A stretch of DNA of 64,000 bases from Pyropia yezoensis (taxonomy: Eukaryota > Rhodophyta > Bangiophyceae > Bangiales > Bangiaceae), in assembly GCA_009829735.1 (NCBI GenBank), contig CM020619.1:13383777-13447776 (forward strand), read 5' to 3'. Position numbers and translations under genes: made by a program. The notes under the pieces are model-generated. The model saw only the letters and a program-made list of their open reading frames with translations. It did not search any database and had not been told where the DNA came from. Within the stretch, counting starts at the first letter, position 1; each line of letters starts with the position of its first letter. Of this stretch, positions 32,202 to 41,468 are shown in pieces.

Positions 32202-32480
32202 ATGACGGACCCGTCGGGCAAAAACTCGCTCCCTGGCGCCAAGTTTATGCCACTGGCCGATCCCGCCATGCTGTCTGTCGAGCAGAGGGGGTATATCTTC
32301 TCTGTCCGCATGCTTGAGGTGCACGAGTCCACCCTATTTGACGAGCAGGTGAAGGCTGCTGTGGCTGACCTGTTTCCGCCCGCGGTCCTCTTTGGGACCG
32401 ACATTGCCACGTTACCGGACGCCCACCGCGAGCTGCGCAAGTGGCTCGATGGGCACGGTGCCAACCTGCAGCAGCACTAA
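32202..32480 (+). CDS. gag: Copia gag N-terminal part
   Basis: ATG at 32202 opens MTDPSGKNSLPGAKFMPLAD, then EQRGYIFSVRMLEVHESTLF. It ends with TAA at 32478-32480 but is in the same frame as the next ORF, whose ATG is 15 nt further on. One gag interrupted by a stop is likely. No domain recognised; the assignment is by position and by the downstream gag-like helical region. Confidence 0.55.
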   Translation: MTDPSGKNSLPGAKFMPLADPAMLSVEQRGYIFSVRMLEVHESTLFDEQVKAAVADLFPPAVLFGTDIATLPDAHRELRKWLDGHGANLQQH

Positions 32481-32495
32481 TCACATCCAGTTAAT

Positions 32496-34076
32496 ATGAC
32501 GCTAGCTACGTCACTCTACGTCGACCCGGAGGGCCGCGTGGCCGCTAACCAGCTGGCCTGGGACCTCGTCGCAGCTGGGCGTCGCGTGGGCGCGAGTGCG
32601 GTGGCCAGCCAACCTCCGTCGCCTGCCCGCCGCGGCGACGCATCGTCTACTGCTGCTGATCGCACGGCCCATAATATCGCCATGCGCTTTCGAGATGCGT
32701 CGTCAAAGTTCTCTGGCAACCTTCGGGAGGCCTGGATGGAGTATGTAGCGGAGTACCAGCAGGTGGGCCGGGACTACGACCTCAGCCAGGAGCAGCGCTT
32801 CCAGTACATGCACAACATCCTCAGCGGCGACGCCAAGCGGTTTTATCTCGACAAGGTGCAGTCTTATGCCACGTCGTTCAGCCAGGCTGTTGACATGGTG
32901 AGCACCGAATACAACTCTATTGTGCGCCAGAACCGGGCCAAGAACTACCTAGTGGGCTACCGCATGAGCACGCTGCTGAGCGACGGGGTGACGGAAGCGG
33001 CGGCGCTCGAGCAAGCTTACAAGACGATCACCAAGCTCACGCCGCAGGTGCCCCGCTCCAACCAGGGAGATGCCCACCAGGTTGATTTTTTGAGGAACGC
33101 TGTGGTCGGTAGCCCGTGGGCGACTGAGCCGCTGAGCCGGATTGCGACGCATGGCCTTACCTTTCACCAGCTTTATGTAGAGCTGGAGGCCGCGCTGCAC
33201 CTGCATAAGGTGGCGCGACTGGAGGCGATGAGAACGCCACGCGAAGGGATGAGGCGGACCGTCGCGCGCGCCCGATTGCGGGAAGCTCTCCGCATGCGTG
33301 TACCGCAAGTTGCCGACGCGGACGTCGCCGCAGGAATGGCCGTGCTTGTGTTTCGCGAGAAACCGGTCAACAGCTGGGTGGGGCCCTACACGGTTATCAA
33401 GGCGAACGGCAAGCTCGTCTGGATCGAAGTGGACGGTACTGCAAAGCTGTTCTCCGTTGATGAGGTGAAGCAGTACCGTCACAGCGCCGTGCCTGGTGCT
33501 AAGAGGGGTGAGAGCGACCAAATCTCTCCAGACGGATCTGACAACGCAGCACCGCCTCGACCTGAGGACGGGGAGCTCTCTGTGCGCAAGGTCGGAGACA
33601 AGGAACTGGACCAGCTTATGGAGGCCAAGCGCACCGGCGCCCAACTGCTGTACGACCGCTGTATTGGACTGCACACCTTCTCGGAGACTGCGCCGCCCTC
33701 TGAGCACATCTTTTCACCGTCGGGCGTGCTGATAACGGAAGTTCTCACGGAGGGTGACGTGCGCATCCAATCTGAGCCGTTTCGAGCGTCGACTCAGTGG
33801 AAGGTGGACGGTCTATTGGGGCGAGGGACGATGAAGGTCATCAAGAAGCGATCCTTGCCCAAGGGGGCAAATATTGTCGGAGGCCGATTCGTCCACACCC
33901 TCAAGCACGTCGGCTTCCCCAAGGAGCAGCCAAAGTCGCGCTACGTTGCGCAGGAGTACAAGGACCGAGACAAGCGGTTCGTAGTACACACCTGTCGACC
34001 TTGCGGTAGCGGTCCACCAAGCTGGTGGTGTCTACCAGCGCGGTGCGCGGGTATCGCCTTTTCGCGCACGATGTGA
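32496..34076 (+). CDS. gag-pol: Copia gag joined to integrase tail and RT start (internal deletion)
   Basis: 526 codons. Residues ~50-250 are a Ty1/copia-type Gag core (FRDASSKFSGNLREAWMEYV, LSGDAKRFYLDKV). At ~250 the sequence passes directly into an integrase C-terminal region (AGMAVLVFREKPVNSWVGPY and IEVDGTAKLFSVDEVKQYR) without nucleocapsid, protease or DDE core. From ~460 RT begins: KGANIVGGRFVHTLK and KSRYVAQEYKDRDKRFVVHT. The frame then shifts and the ORF ends in an unrelated tail. The clean in-frame Gag-integrase junction marks an internal deletion. Confidence 0.85.
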   Translation: MTLATSLYVDPEGRVAANQLAWDLVAAGRRVGASAVASQPPSPARRGDASSTAADRTAHNIAMRFRDASSKFSGNLREAWMEYVAEYQQVGRDYDLSQEQRFQYMHNILSGDAKRFYLDKVQSYATSFSQAVDMVSTEYNSIVRQNRAKNYLVGYRMSTLLSDGVTEAAALEQAYKTITKLTPQVPRSNQGDAHQVDFLRNAVVGSPWATEPLSRIATHGLTFHQLYVELEAALHLHKVARLEAMRTPREGMRRTVARARLREALRMRVPQVADADVAAGMAVLVFREKPVNSWVGPYTVIKANGKLVWIEVDGTAKLFSVDEVKQYRHSAVPGAKRGESDQISPDGSDNAAPPRPEDGELSVRKVGDKELDQLMEAKRTGAQLLYDRCIGLHTFSETAPPSEHIFSPSGVLITEVLTEGDVRIQSEPFRASTQWKVDGLLGRGTMKVIKKRSLPKGANIVGGRFVHTLKHVGFPKEQPKSRYVAQEYKDRDKRFVVHTCRPCGSGPPSWWCLPARCAGIAFSRTM

Positions 34077-34207
34077 ACCAGTCCTACCTCCAGAGCATGG
34101 AGAATATGACCCGTGACGTCTGCTGTATGGGATCTGCGACGCTGGGGACTACTGGGCCGCGACATTCACTGCACATGTGGAAAACGACTTGGGCATGGCT
34201 CCCATAA
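34025..34207 (+). pseudogene. pol: Copia reverse transcriptase, middle fragment
   Basis: In this frame the RT continues with STSAVRGYRLFAHDVNQSYL, whose HDVNQSYLQS block carries the first catalytic Asp of copia RT. About 20-30 codons around 34110-34180 are hard to align before the YVDD-containing ORF. At least two indels separate the RT pieces. Confidence 0.7.
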
Positions 34208-35235
34208 CGGAAGTCTTTGCGCTGTACGTGCGGGACGGAGCGAATGGTGTGGAAGGACTCCTGGGCACCTATGTCGACGACAGCATACTCGGCGGCAATG
34301 AGACCTTCCAGGTGCTGACGGAGGCAACTCTAAGTCAGTTTGACGCCAAGCCTCGGCTGTGGGACAACTTCGAGTATTTCAGCGTCACCATCGCCTCCAC
34401 CCGTGGCCCTGATTGGTGCATCGAGCTGACGCAGACGAACTACATCGCCGCCCTGAACCCCATGAATCTGTCAGCGACGTACGAGGAGTTTGCGTCCGTG
34501 CGTGCCGCTGTCCCTTGGCTCTCGCACACCCGGCCAGACTTGTGCTGCGCGATCAACCGCGCGGCCCAGGCTACCAACAAGTCGTACTGTAAGCGGCATA
34601 TCCGAGATCTCAATAAGGCCCTCATGCGAGCTATGAGTACCAGCGATTGGGCGCTGATTTACCTCCCCCTCCGACGTAGATCGCTGCGGCTCAACGTGTA
34701 CGCCGATGCGTCATTTGCGTCCAACGATGACGGGTCTTCCAAGCTGGGCTACATTATCTTGCTTTGCGACGACCGCGGCGCCTGTCACGTGCTGTCCTAC
34801 TCGAGCAAGAAGTCACACCGAATGATGCGCTCCATCATGGCCGGCGAGGTGTATGCGTTTGCCAACGCATTTGGCGAGGCGTTCGTCATCAATCACGACT
34901 TGGAGCGTATCTACCACCAGCATGTCCAGCTCATAATGCTGACGGACTCCAAGCAGCTGTTTGACGTCATCACGCGCGAGTCGCATCCGATGGAGAAGCG
35001 ACTTATGATTGATGTGGCGGCGGCTCGAGAGGCGTCCAACAAACAGGAGATTTCCAACGTCGGCCTGCTCAAGTCCGAGCACAACGCCGCGGACGGGCTG
35101 ACGAAACCACACCACTGCACTGCACTCGAGCGCATCATGAGCTCAGGCGAGGACGACAACCCGGTGGGGCAGTGGATCATCCGTGCTGCCGCGGCCCCGA
35201 AGCCCCCTGAGGAGCAAAGGGGGGAGTGTGGATGA
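34177..35235 (+). CDS. pol: Copia reverse transcriptase C-half and RNase H
   Basis: 352 codons. VEGLLGTYVDDSILGG holds the catalytic YVDD box at ~34. It continues through the connection region (TQTNYIAALNPMNL) to the RNase H part: VYADASFASNDDGSSKLGYI with the first Asp, then SIMAGEVYAFANAFGEAF, DSKQLFDVI and the C-terminal SEHNAADGLTKP. All are standard copia RNase H landmarks. The ORF runs through the polypurine tract and stops 9 nt inside the 3' LTR. Confidence 0.92.
   Translation: MENDLGMAPITEVFALYVRDGANGVEGLLGTYVDDSILGGNETFQVLTEATLSQFDAKPRLWDNFEYFSVTIASTRGPDWCIELTQTNYIAALNPMNLSATYEEFASVRAAVPWLSHTRPDLCCAINRAAQATNKSYCKRHIRDLNKALMRAMSTSDWALIYLPLRRRSLRLNVYADASFASNDDGSSKLGYIILLCDDRGACHVLSYSSKKSHRMMRSIMAGEVYAFANAFGEAFVINHDLERIYHQHVQLIMLTDSKQLFDVITRESHPMEKRLMIDVAAAREASNKQEISNVGLLKSEHNAADGLTKPHHCTALERIMSSGEDDNPVGQWIIRAAAAPKPPEEQRGECG
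35211..35226 (+). other. Copia polypurine tract
   Basis: GGAGCAAAGGGGGGAG ending directly at the TG of the 3' LTR; it primes plus-strand DNA synthesis. Confidence 0.85.
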
Positions 35236-35799
35236 TTCCAACGAGGCTGCAGTGTGCTTGCAGCCGCGGCCATGGGCTGTCCGATGATGGCCAATGGTTG
35301 GCCGAGATTGCACGACGTCGGTGATAGCGTGTCCTGCGGGGGTGGCTGATTGGCGCCTCCGGGGCGAGATTCCCTGCGTGGACGTCACGCTGGCCGTGCC
35401 CCTGCTGGCCTGTCGTCGAGGTGTGTAAAGGGTGTCGCCCGTGCGCATCCCAGGCCCGTTGCGTGCGCGCACCTGCGCTTCTTGTGCGTGCACGAGGGGG
35501 GGGCTTGGCCGGTGAGTGTGTGTGCGCGCCTGCATGCCTGTGGGGGCCATGCGTGTGGGGGGGTGCCCGTGCGGGCCCGTGTGGGTGCCCTGGCGGTGGG
35601 GGGCTGCGCGGGCCCCATATGAGTGCGGGCTCAGCGCGGCGAGGGGACGATTGCGAGGGGGGAGACATTGAACGACGAAGAAGAAGGACTCTTGGACTGT
35701 TGTGTCTGGGGCGTGAAGGATGTCCGCTGCCCCATCTACACAGATCCGCGGTCGGTAGCAGGCCGTGAGTCTGATACGGTTTCTGCCAAACCTGCCGCA
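35227..35799 (+). repeat. Copia 3' LTR
   Basis: 573 bp, starts TGTGGATGATTCC after the polypurine tract and ends CCTGCCGCA. G/T-rich (GTGCG runs) in its middle. Only its last ~121 bp are matched upstream of the element. Confidence 0.85.
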
Positions 35800-36016
35800 G
35801 TTGTATACGCCCGGACAGCCCTGCTCCTCACGCTTCTGTCCCATGGTTGGCAAAAACGTAACGATTTATAATTTTGACTTGATTAAACTATCGACTAAAT
35901 CAATAAGGTTTTTGCTTTTAGCTCTATTGCGTTTTATCATCGTTGACAAGTACTATAACAAGTCCTGTCCAAGATCGGTTGAATTTTGCGCTGTGGAGAG
36001 GTCCTTCTTAACGTAG
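35800..36016. other. AT-rich spacer with possible splice acceptor
   Basis: The AT-richest part of the window. It ends in CTTCTTAACGTAG, a plausible branch point and acceptor for the coding stretch at 36017. Confidence 0.4.
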
Positions 36017-36235
36017 GAGTCTATCCACTTCCTCATCTGGAACAGGTTCACCCAGGACAAGGAGGCCAAGCAAATAAATGTGCCCATGAACCTCAAGCTC
36101 CTGGACGGCGTCAACATGAGCGAGGACGACCTCGACTTCTTTGGTCCAGTTGGTGCAGAGAATGGGGAGAGTGCTGGTGTATCCGATAGTGCGGGTGAGG
36201 GCGGGCGCGGTGTGGGTGGGCTGGAGGAAGAATGA
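36017..36235 (+). CDS. Terminal exon of an unrecognised protein
   Basis: A 72-codon open frame reads ESIHFLIWNRFTQDKEAKQI, then VPMNLKLLDG and MSEDDLDFFG, and ends in an acidic Gly-rich tail GGLEEE and TGA. Its balanced composition stands out from the surrounding noise, and there is an acceptor-like sequence just before it. No start codon in frame fits, so it is probably a last exon whose upstream exons are missing, perhaps replaced by the copia element. Family not recognised. Confidence 0.45.
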   Translation, partial: ESIHFLIWNRFTQDKEAKQINVPMNLKLLDGVNMSEDDLDFFGPVGAENGESAGVSDSAGEGGRGVGGLEEE

Positions 36236-37298
36236 GTTCGTTGTGTCACTGGGAGCCACCACGTGACTCGGACAATGTTGGGTCGCTGGCGCTCCGAGTG
36301 GGGGCTTTTGTGCGATAAGGAGAACGGTTCAGGTGAGACAACAGGCAGTCTCATTCGAACAATTGTGGCCGCAATTGCCTCATAAAACAGGAATGAACTT
36401 GGTTTCGTTACAGAAACTGTGGTTTTATTATTCTAAAAGCGCAGAGCCCCAGATAGATTAATCAATGGATTAATCTATAGATTAGTCAAACAATCGTATA
36501 CGTTTTTCTTGTGACAACCCTGTTCTGTCCTTCTGAAATAAAGACCACTTGTGGACCAAAGCCCTGCTATGGACATAAAAAAAAAAAATCGAGATATGTC
36601 TTGATCCACACTGCCAAAACAACGGTCGACAAAGGCTCTCAGTGTTTGCCAAGCAACGATAAAGCAAGTTTCTTCTGAGGCGGTTTAGCAGGCACGGCGC
36701 TGCCCGCCCTCCACCCCGGAATGCACAGCATGATAATGCAGACTGCCACGGTTGGGCCCCCGCCTGACCCCTCTCCGGCGGAAGGGAGGTGGGGGGGGAG
36801 CCCGCCCGGACAACGGGCCATCATGGATGGTGTCCCAGCCAAGCGCCATGCCAACGACACGCCCGCCATGACCCGCTGCGGAGGGGGGGCTCTCGTGCCA
36901 GTCGGCCGGTCCTGGGAAAGGGACGTCGCGGAGAGGAGGGGGCGAGGGTAACGACGAAGCTACCGCCGCACGGGATCAGCGCCGACCACAGTTGACGAAG
37001 CCAATCCGCCACATGCCTCGTGCGCCTCCCCGCCCCCCACCTCCTCGCTTACAAGGGCGGGTTGCCCGCCCGCCGTGGTGACTACGCACCGCCGTAGTCA
37101 GGGGCGTGGATGGGGGCGGCAGTGGCGGATCGACCTGGATCCTTTTGCATACACCCCCTCCTGGCTATCAACACATCGGAGGTGGCCGGCCGCGTTCGTC
37201 GCCGGCCGTCGCGGGGGATGGCACCCGTTTCAGATCCCGCAGGACCACGGTGAAAGCGGGTTGAGAGGCGACAGGGCCCGTTTAATCAGCGGGTGTCA
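36236..37298. other. No gene seen
   Basis: Contains an AT-rich segment (36380-36600) with AATAAA at ~36537 and an A-run at ~36578, and the inverted string GATTAATC...GATTAATC at ~36455-36475. The rest is GC-rich without a supported ORF. Confidence 0.45.
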
Positions 37299-37343
37299 GG
37301 CCCGTTCGCAGCAGCTTTCGCAGTTCCGTATTTGCATGCACCA
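37299..37343 (+). repeat. Harbinger left terminal inverted repeat
   Basis: The first 13 bp, GGCCCGTTCGCAG, are perfect. GCTTTCGC and TGCATGCAC further in also match the right end, giving an imperfect repeat of ~45 bp. Confidence 0.92.
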
Positions 37344-37559
37344 GTCTGCGAAAGGATCGAGCGTGGCGCCCACGTCAAGAGATCTAAGTCTCGACATAGT
37401 TACGTAAAGCACACACAAAATTTCTTGATTTCAGACAGGAGCGGTAGTTTGAAGGAGGACGCACGGGGACACCCCAGACATGAGCGGCACAACGTGAAGG
37501 GACACACACCGAGGTCCCCTTGAGGCCCACCATACAGTGTCCGCAGAGGTCGAATCACC

Positions 37560-38825
37560 ATGTTACCCCCGGCGTGGCAGACTGCGACAGCGGCGTTCGT
37601 GACCAACGCCGCAGTCGCAATGCACTACCATAGAGGAATTTTTTCCTCTACTATCCCCTCCTCCCCGCTGTCCTCAGCCCCTGACAAGGAAACCCCTTCA
37701 CCAACGCCTACCTACTACACCCGCCGGAGGACGGTTGCGGATATCCAGGAGCGTTACGGAGCTTCTTTCGACAGAGCAATGCGTATGCCTATCGATAGTG
37801 TGGAGGATCTGGAGGAGCTTCTTCGCCCCCGTTTACCACGGCGAGGCCTGTCCCCCGAATGCCGCACCGGGATGGCGTTGCGGTACCTCGGGGGGGGCAG
37901 CTACATTGATATTTGTGCTGCTTTCGGGGTGCACCCTGCAACTATGTACCGTGCCCAATGGGCGGTTATGGATGCCGTAAATAGCACTCCCACCCTGGCT
38001 TTTGACTTCGGGCTGGGGAGTCGCCAGAGGCGGTCGGGGTACGCGGAGGGCCTTCGATCCCGCCGCAGCTCGCCGTTTGGCAAAGTGGTTGAGGCGCTGG
38101 ACGGTGTGGCCATCCAGCAAGAGCAGCCCCTGGCCCAGGATGCTCAGTGTGTGGCAGACTACTACTGTCGGAAGGGTTTTTACTCCCTCAATACTCAAGC
38201 TATCTGTGACGCAGACTACAAGTTTCGCTGGATGAGCTGTATGAGCCCCGGCTCCAGCCATGACTCCTCGGCGTTTGCTTGCACGGAGTTGGGGCGCACC
38301 CTATTGGACCCCACGCACGTCCTGACACGAGCGATGGTGGAGGATGGTCACTGCATTGTCGCCGATGAGGCCTACGCGGCGAGTGAAGTTCTGGCGGTTC
38401 CGTGGCCGGGCTCTGGTCGTGGGGACCGTTGGAAGGACAGCCACAACTTTTATCGCTCGTCCAGCCGCATCCATATCGAGAAGGATTTTGGGATGCATTC
38501 TTGGCGCTGGGGAGTTTTTTGGCGACCGGTTCGTGTTCCTTTTCCTGAGCGTCCCAGTCTGGTTTGTGCTTGTTTTCGTTTGCACAATTTCTGCCGCGGG
38601 CGTGCGAGTGCGAGAGCTTGTTCTGTTTCTCCGTATGGGACCGATCGCATTGCGGGTGATGTGTCACTTGCGCCCAACGATTCGGTTTGCACTGATCAGC
38701 GTGGGCGGCGCCGTGACATGGAGCGGTCTCATATTCGGGCGACTATGACCACCCGAGTCGAAAGCTTGGGGCTGCTCAGACCGGGAGTATCTCCCATGTT
38801 CGAGGTCAGGGATGGTCTGTCGTAG
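37560..38825 (+). CDS. PIF/Harbinger transposase (DDE_Tnp_4)
   Basis: 421 codons. An N-terminal helical region with GMALRYLGGGSYIDICAAFG (helix-turn-helix-like, as in PIF/Harbinger) precedes the DDE core. Catalytic acids: Asp ~181 in VVEALDGVAIQQ, Asp ~269 in HCIVADEAYAASE and Glu ~307 in SSSRIHIEKDFGM. Family hallmarks DYYCRKGFYSLNTQAICD and SPGSSHDSSAF are intact, and the length is normal. It cuts and pastes the element together with the Myb-like partner encoded on the other strand. The start at 37560 is the first ATG; 37620 is an alternative. Confidence 0.95.
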   Translation: MLPPAWQTATAAFVTNAAVAMHYHRGIFSSTIPSSPLSSAPDKETPSPTPTYYTRRRTVADIQERYGASFDRAMRMPIDSVEDLEELLRPRLPRRGLSPECRTGMALRYLGGGSYIDICAAFGVHPATMYRAQWAVMDAVNSTPTLAFDFGLGSRQRRSGYAEGLRSRRSSPFGKVVEALDGVAIQQEQPLAQDAQCVADYYCRKGFYSLNTQAICDADYKFRWMSCMSPGSSHDSSAFACTELGRTLLDPTHVLTRAMVEDGHCIVADEAYAASEVLAVPWPGSGRGDRWKDSHNFYRSSSRIHIEKDFGMHSWRWGVFWRPVRVPFPERPSLVCACFRLHNFCRGRASARACSVSPYGTDRIAGDVSLAPNDSVCTDQRGRRRDMERSHIRATMTTRVESLGLLRPGVSPMFEVRDGLS

Positions 38826-39038
38826 CGACTTTATTCTTCCACTCACTGTCTGGCACACTGCTGTATGCTACTGTGTCCGAGGATGACCGTGACTGTCGGG
38901 GCAATTCGTGAAAGGTTAAGCAAGAGAGTGCTACAGCAACAATGCATACCATCTGGAGCCGCGACCCACTCCAGCAACGGCTCACCAAAATACCACTCTA
39001 AGAGTGCGACAGACCCCTCAAAAAGTGCAACCTACCTC

Positions 39039-39586
39039 TCAAAGAAAACACTCGGCCTCCACCCCATCCGCGTCCAGCGCTGCATCGTCATCCCGTGGGA
39101 CAGGTCGTGGCAGGGCCTCGGCAGCGGTACCAGAAGCTTCATTGTTGCCACTTGCCATGGGCGCCCCCGCAGGCGTCATCAAGAGCTGCTCCAGCTTCAG
39201 TCGGCTCCACAGCGATGATAAAGCGGGCATCAGCACCCGCTGCACGGAGGTTCTTGAGCGTCTCGGACAGGTTTGCGAGCTCTTGACTGCTAGAGTCCAC
39301 ACAGACAGCTGCTGCCATCTTAGCTGCATTGGCAGCAAAAGCCTCAAATTGGCGCGTGATGGGTGTCGCGCCGGCGCTTGCTGCAGGTGAATTGCAGCGC
39401 ACGCGTTGAGTGGTTGGCCAGCGGAGGCAGGTCGCCCTCGACCCCAGCAGGGCCCACCTCAGGGCACACCAAATCCATCACAATGGCGTTGTTCTTGAAT
39501 AGGTAAAAAAAAAAATCCAGTAGTGTATCCCCCTTGGAGAAGCTTGCCCACAGGTTGTGGTCGTTCTGCCCCGAGCACGAGAAGTT
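39039..39586 (-). pseudogene. Harbinger accessory Myb-like protein, second exon
   Basis: On the minus strand a pyrimidine-rich tract and AG near 39590 precede NFSCSGQNDHNLWASFSKGD, then NNAIVMDLVCPE. This continues the Myb/SANT-like domain started in the exon at 49212-49907. The C-terminal part is in another frame (TRQFEAFAANAAKMAAA, then ETLKNLRAAGADARF) and the last part in a third (ASGNNEASGTAAEALPRP), ending at 39039. Two one-base indels (~39390 and ~39170) are implied; they may be errors or decay. Confidence 0.7.
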
Positions 39587-39677
39587 CTTGTGTGTGCGAC
39601 AAAAGAAAACAGATAGCTACCGCCGACAGACACAAAACTTGCGGTCAACAGTGGCACAGAACAATTTCCCTTAACAC

Positions 39678-39682
39678 ATCAT
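39678..39682. repeat. Target-site duplication ATCAT (left)
   Basis: ATCAT immediately before the 5' LTR; repeated at 49062-49066 immediately after the 3' LTR. Confidence 0.93.
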
Positions 39683-40152
39683 TGCGGCAGTTTTAACCCC
39701 AAGGTAGGGGGGCAACACGTGCCATGCAAGGGGCGGCAGGCCACTAGCCTGACCCGTTCCTCCCCCTGCATTTGGGTCCATATTCCCTAAGTTTGGGATA
39801 GTTAGCTTAGTAGTAAATCCAACTTGGATTTGAGGGTTTTCTGCATTTATCGTCTTGAATTTTCGTGTGGCCCGGTGGGCAGGTGCTGGGGTGGGAGATT
39901 CTGAGTGGCGAGATTCTGAGGGGACCCTGGGGGGATAAGGGGAGGGACAGCGGGGCTTGGCCTTGCTTCCCCGTCCCGACCAAGAAACTGTTGGACCACA
40001 CACCATCTTCTTGTTTGTCAGTAGGGGGATTGCCCCACAACAGGGATAGAGTGTGTGCGACTTGCACTTCTTCCGGTTCCCCCGACACGGGAGGCAGCCC
40101 TGGCACACCGCCCCAACTTGGGTGTCGCGTGCGCGAGAGGTTTTTTGCCACA
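39683..40152 (+). repeat. Chromovirus B 5' LTR
   Basis: 470 bp, TGCGGCAG ... GCCACA. It pairs with 48591-49061. Contains the 17-bp odd palindrome AAATCCAACTTGGATTT at 39815-39831. Confidence 0.93.
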
Positions 40153-40154
40153 TT

Positions 40155-40172
40155 TGGTTGAGCAGCAGAGGA
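40155..40172 (+). other. Chromovirus B primer-binding site
   Basis: TGGTTGAGCAGCAGAGGA begins two nt after the 5' LTR. It differs at only two positions from the site of gypsy A. The tRNA was not identified. Confidence 0.7.
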
Positions 40173-40271
40173 CAGAGGTAAACTTTACCTCCGGGTGCAC
40201 CCGGGTGTAGGGGGCCCTCTGTCTTAGAGGAACGGTGGACTTGGACCGTGTCATACGGATCGTTAGCCGAC

Positions 40272-41468
40272 ATGGCCGGTTTGGACGCCCCGTCGTCTGG
40301 GGAGTACACGGGTGACGCACGTACTTCAGTGCCTTCGAAAACTGGTGAGACACTGGTAGGCTTACCTGGGGTCGCAGAGGGACTGGAGGTCCCTCAAGGC
40401 AGCACGACTGGAAGTACGGGCGGGCAACAGGCCACCCCGACTCAGTCGGGAGTTCACTCGGGTGACACTTCTGATGTGGGTGGGCCGAAGTCTGGCCACC
40501 GCGTGGTATACTCAACGGGAACGTCCCAAGGTGAGAGGACTGTCCCCGCGGGTTCCACTCGGGTTGGAGCCAACTTTGGCTTGGAGCCGTCGCCACGTAG
40601 GCTTTCGGAGGACGGCGGACCTCCGTTGGTCGGCGATGGGCTCGCGCCCATGCCCCCGGTAGAGACCCCTGAGGATCGTGGTTGCCCCTCAGGTGGACTC
40701 CCGGAGGTGGACCGAGACTCAACTGTAGTCGACAATCCACTCACCGCGGAAACTGTCCGTCGGGAGGCGACCAATGTGTTACGGCAGACTTTGCCGGACC
40801 TGGTGGTCACGATGACGAACACTATTCTGAATCAGATTGTGGCGAGTTTGCCAGATGGCCTTAATGTCCAGACCGGATTGGGGCTTTCGAGCCCACAGGC
40901 GCAGGGGGAATCCCTCCCCACGCCTATCTCGGGTCGCCCCGAACTGGGGGCGACACCTGTGACTCCCAACGAGGGAGCCACACCATACGCGGTGGGGCGT
41001 ACGCCCTTCACGGGGGAGTTCCCCTCGGAAACGCCGGCGGCTACACCAAGCTCGCCGTACCAGACTACAGGCACTGAGGGTGGACTTACCCCAGTGCCAC
41101 AGCGGCTGTTCCTTCAACGTGAGGTGCCGCCCAAGATCCAGGTAGCCAACCCGGTCTACCAGAGGATCTTTGACTGTGAGACCTACGCTCTCCAAAACAA
41201 GTCGGTGGCGTATGGTCCTGCCCAGGCCCGAGCCATGGGCCGTGCCAAGAAGAATGCACTTCACTCTTTTGGGCACAAAGCGGCGTGGGATGGAACACCC
41301 ACCCTCCGTGTCTTTGAGTTTCTACGTCGCTTCACAAAAGCCTGTGACGAAAATGCCATCAGTGAAGGCATGGCTTTCTATATGCTGCAGGAGTTACGAA
41401 GGGCGACCTGCGGACAGAACTTATGTCCGTCATGCCCGGTTCCTCAAGTGGAGGCGCTGGTGAGGTGA
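40272..41468 (+). CDS. gag: Chromovirus B gag, N-terminal and central part
   Basis: The first ATG in the frame is at 40272 (MAGLDAPSSGEYTGD). A Pro/Gly/Thr-rich region is followed by VRREATNVLRQTLPDLVVTM and by a capsid-like region (YALQNKSVAYGPAQARAMGR; PTLRVFEFLRRFTKACDENA; SEGMAFYMLQELRRATCGQN). The frame ends at 41468, while the capsid sequence continues in the overlapping frame (LELVNWLLRAMVDEAALASQ), so a one-base indel near 41420-41460 breaks a single gag. Gag forms the particle that packages the element RNA. Confidence 0.8.
   Translation: MAGLDAPSSGEYTGDARTSVPSKTGETLVGLPGVAEGLEVPQGSTTGSTGGQQATPTQSGVHSGDTSDVGGPKSGHRVVYSTGTSQGERTVPAGSTRVGANFGLEPSPRRLSEDGGPPLVGDGLAPMPPVETPEDRGCPSGGLPEVDRDSTVVDNPLTAETVRREATNVLRQTLPDLVVTMTNTILNQIVASLPDGLNVQTGLGLSSPQAQGESLPTPISGRPELGATPVTPNEGATPYAVGRTPFTGEFPSETPAATPSSPYQTTGTEGGLTPVPQRLFLQREVPPKIQVANPVYQRIFDCETYALQNKSVAYGPAQARAMGRAKKNALHSFGHKAAWDGTPTLRVFEFLRRFTKACDENAISEGMAFYMLQELRRATCGQNLCPSCPVPQVEALVR

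Larger units (their letters stand above)
31646..35799 (+). mobile_element. Ty1/copia LTR retrotransposon, decayed
   Basis: The order is gag, an integrase tail, reverse transcriptase with a YVDD box, RNase H, polypurine tract and 3' LTR, all on the plus strand, as in Ty1/copia. The last ~121 bp of the 3' LTR recur at 31646-31766. A large internal deletion removed the nucleocapsid, protease and integrase core, and gag and RT contain a stop and frame changes. It cannot move on its own. Confidence 0.9.

Noticed and set aside
32949-33707. 252-codon minus-strand ORF
   Set aside because: Antisense shadow of the copia gag-pol ORF; no independent support.
37271-37282. GGGCCCGTTT as the Harbinger end
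   Set aside because: The copy at 37299 has both the matching right end and the TCA duplication; this one has neither.
37630-37650. TAGAGGAA-tttt-TTCCTCTA hairpin in the Harbinger transposase start
   Set aside because: A single such hairpin in this gene is near chance level, unlike the dense series in the LTR elements.
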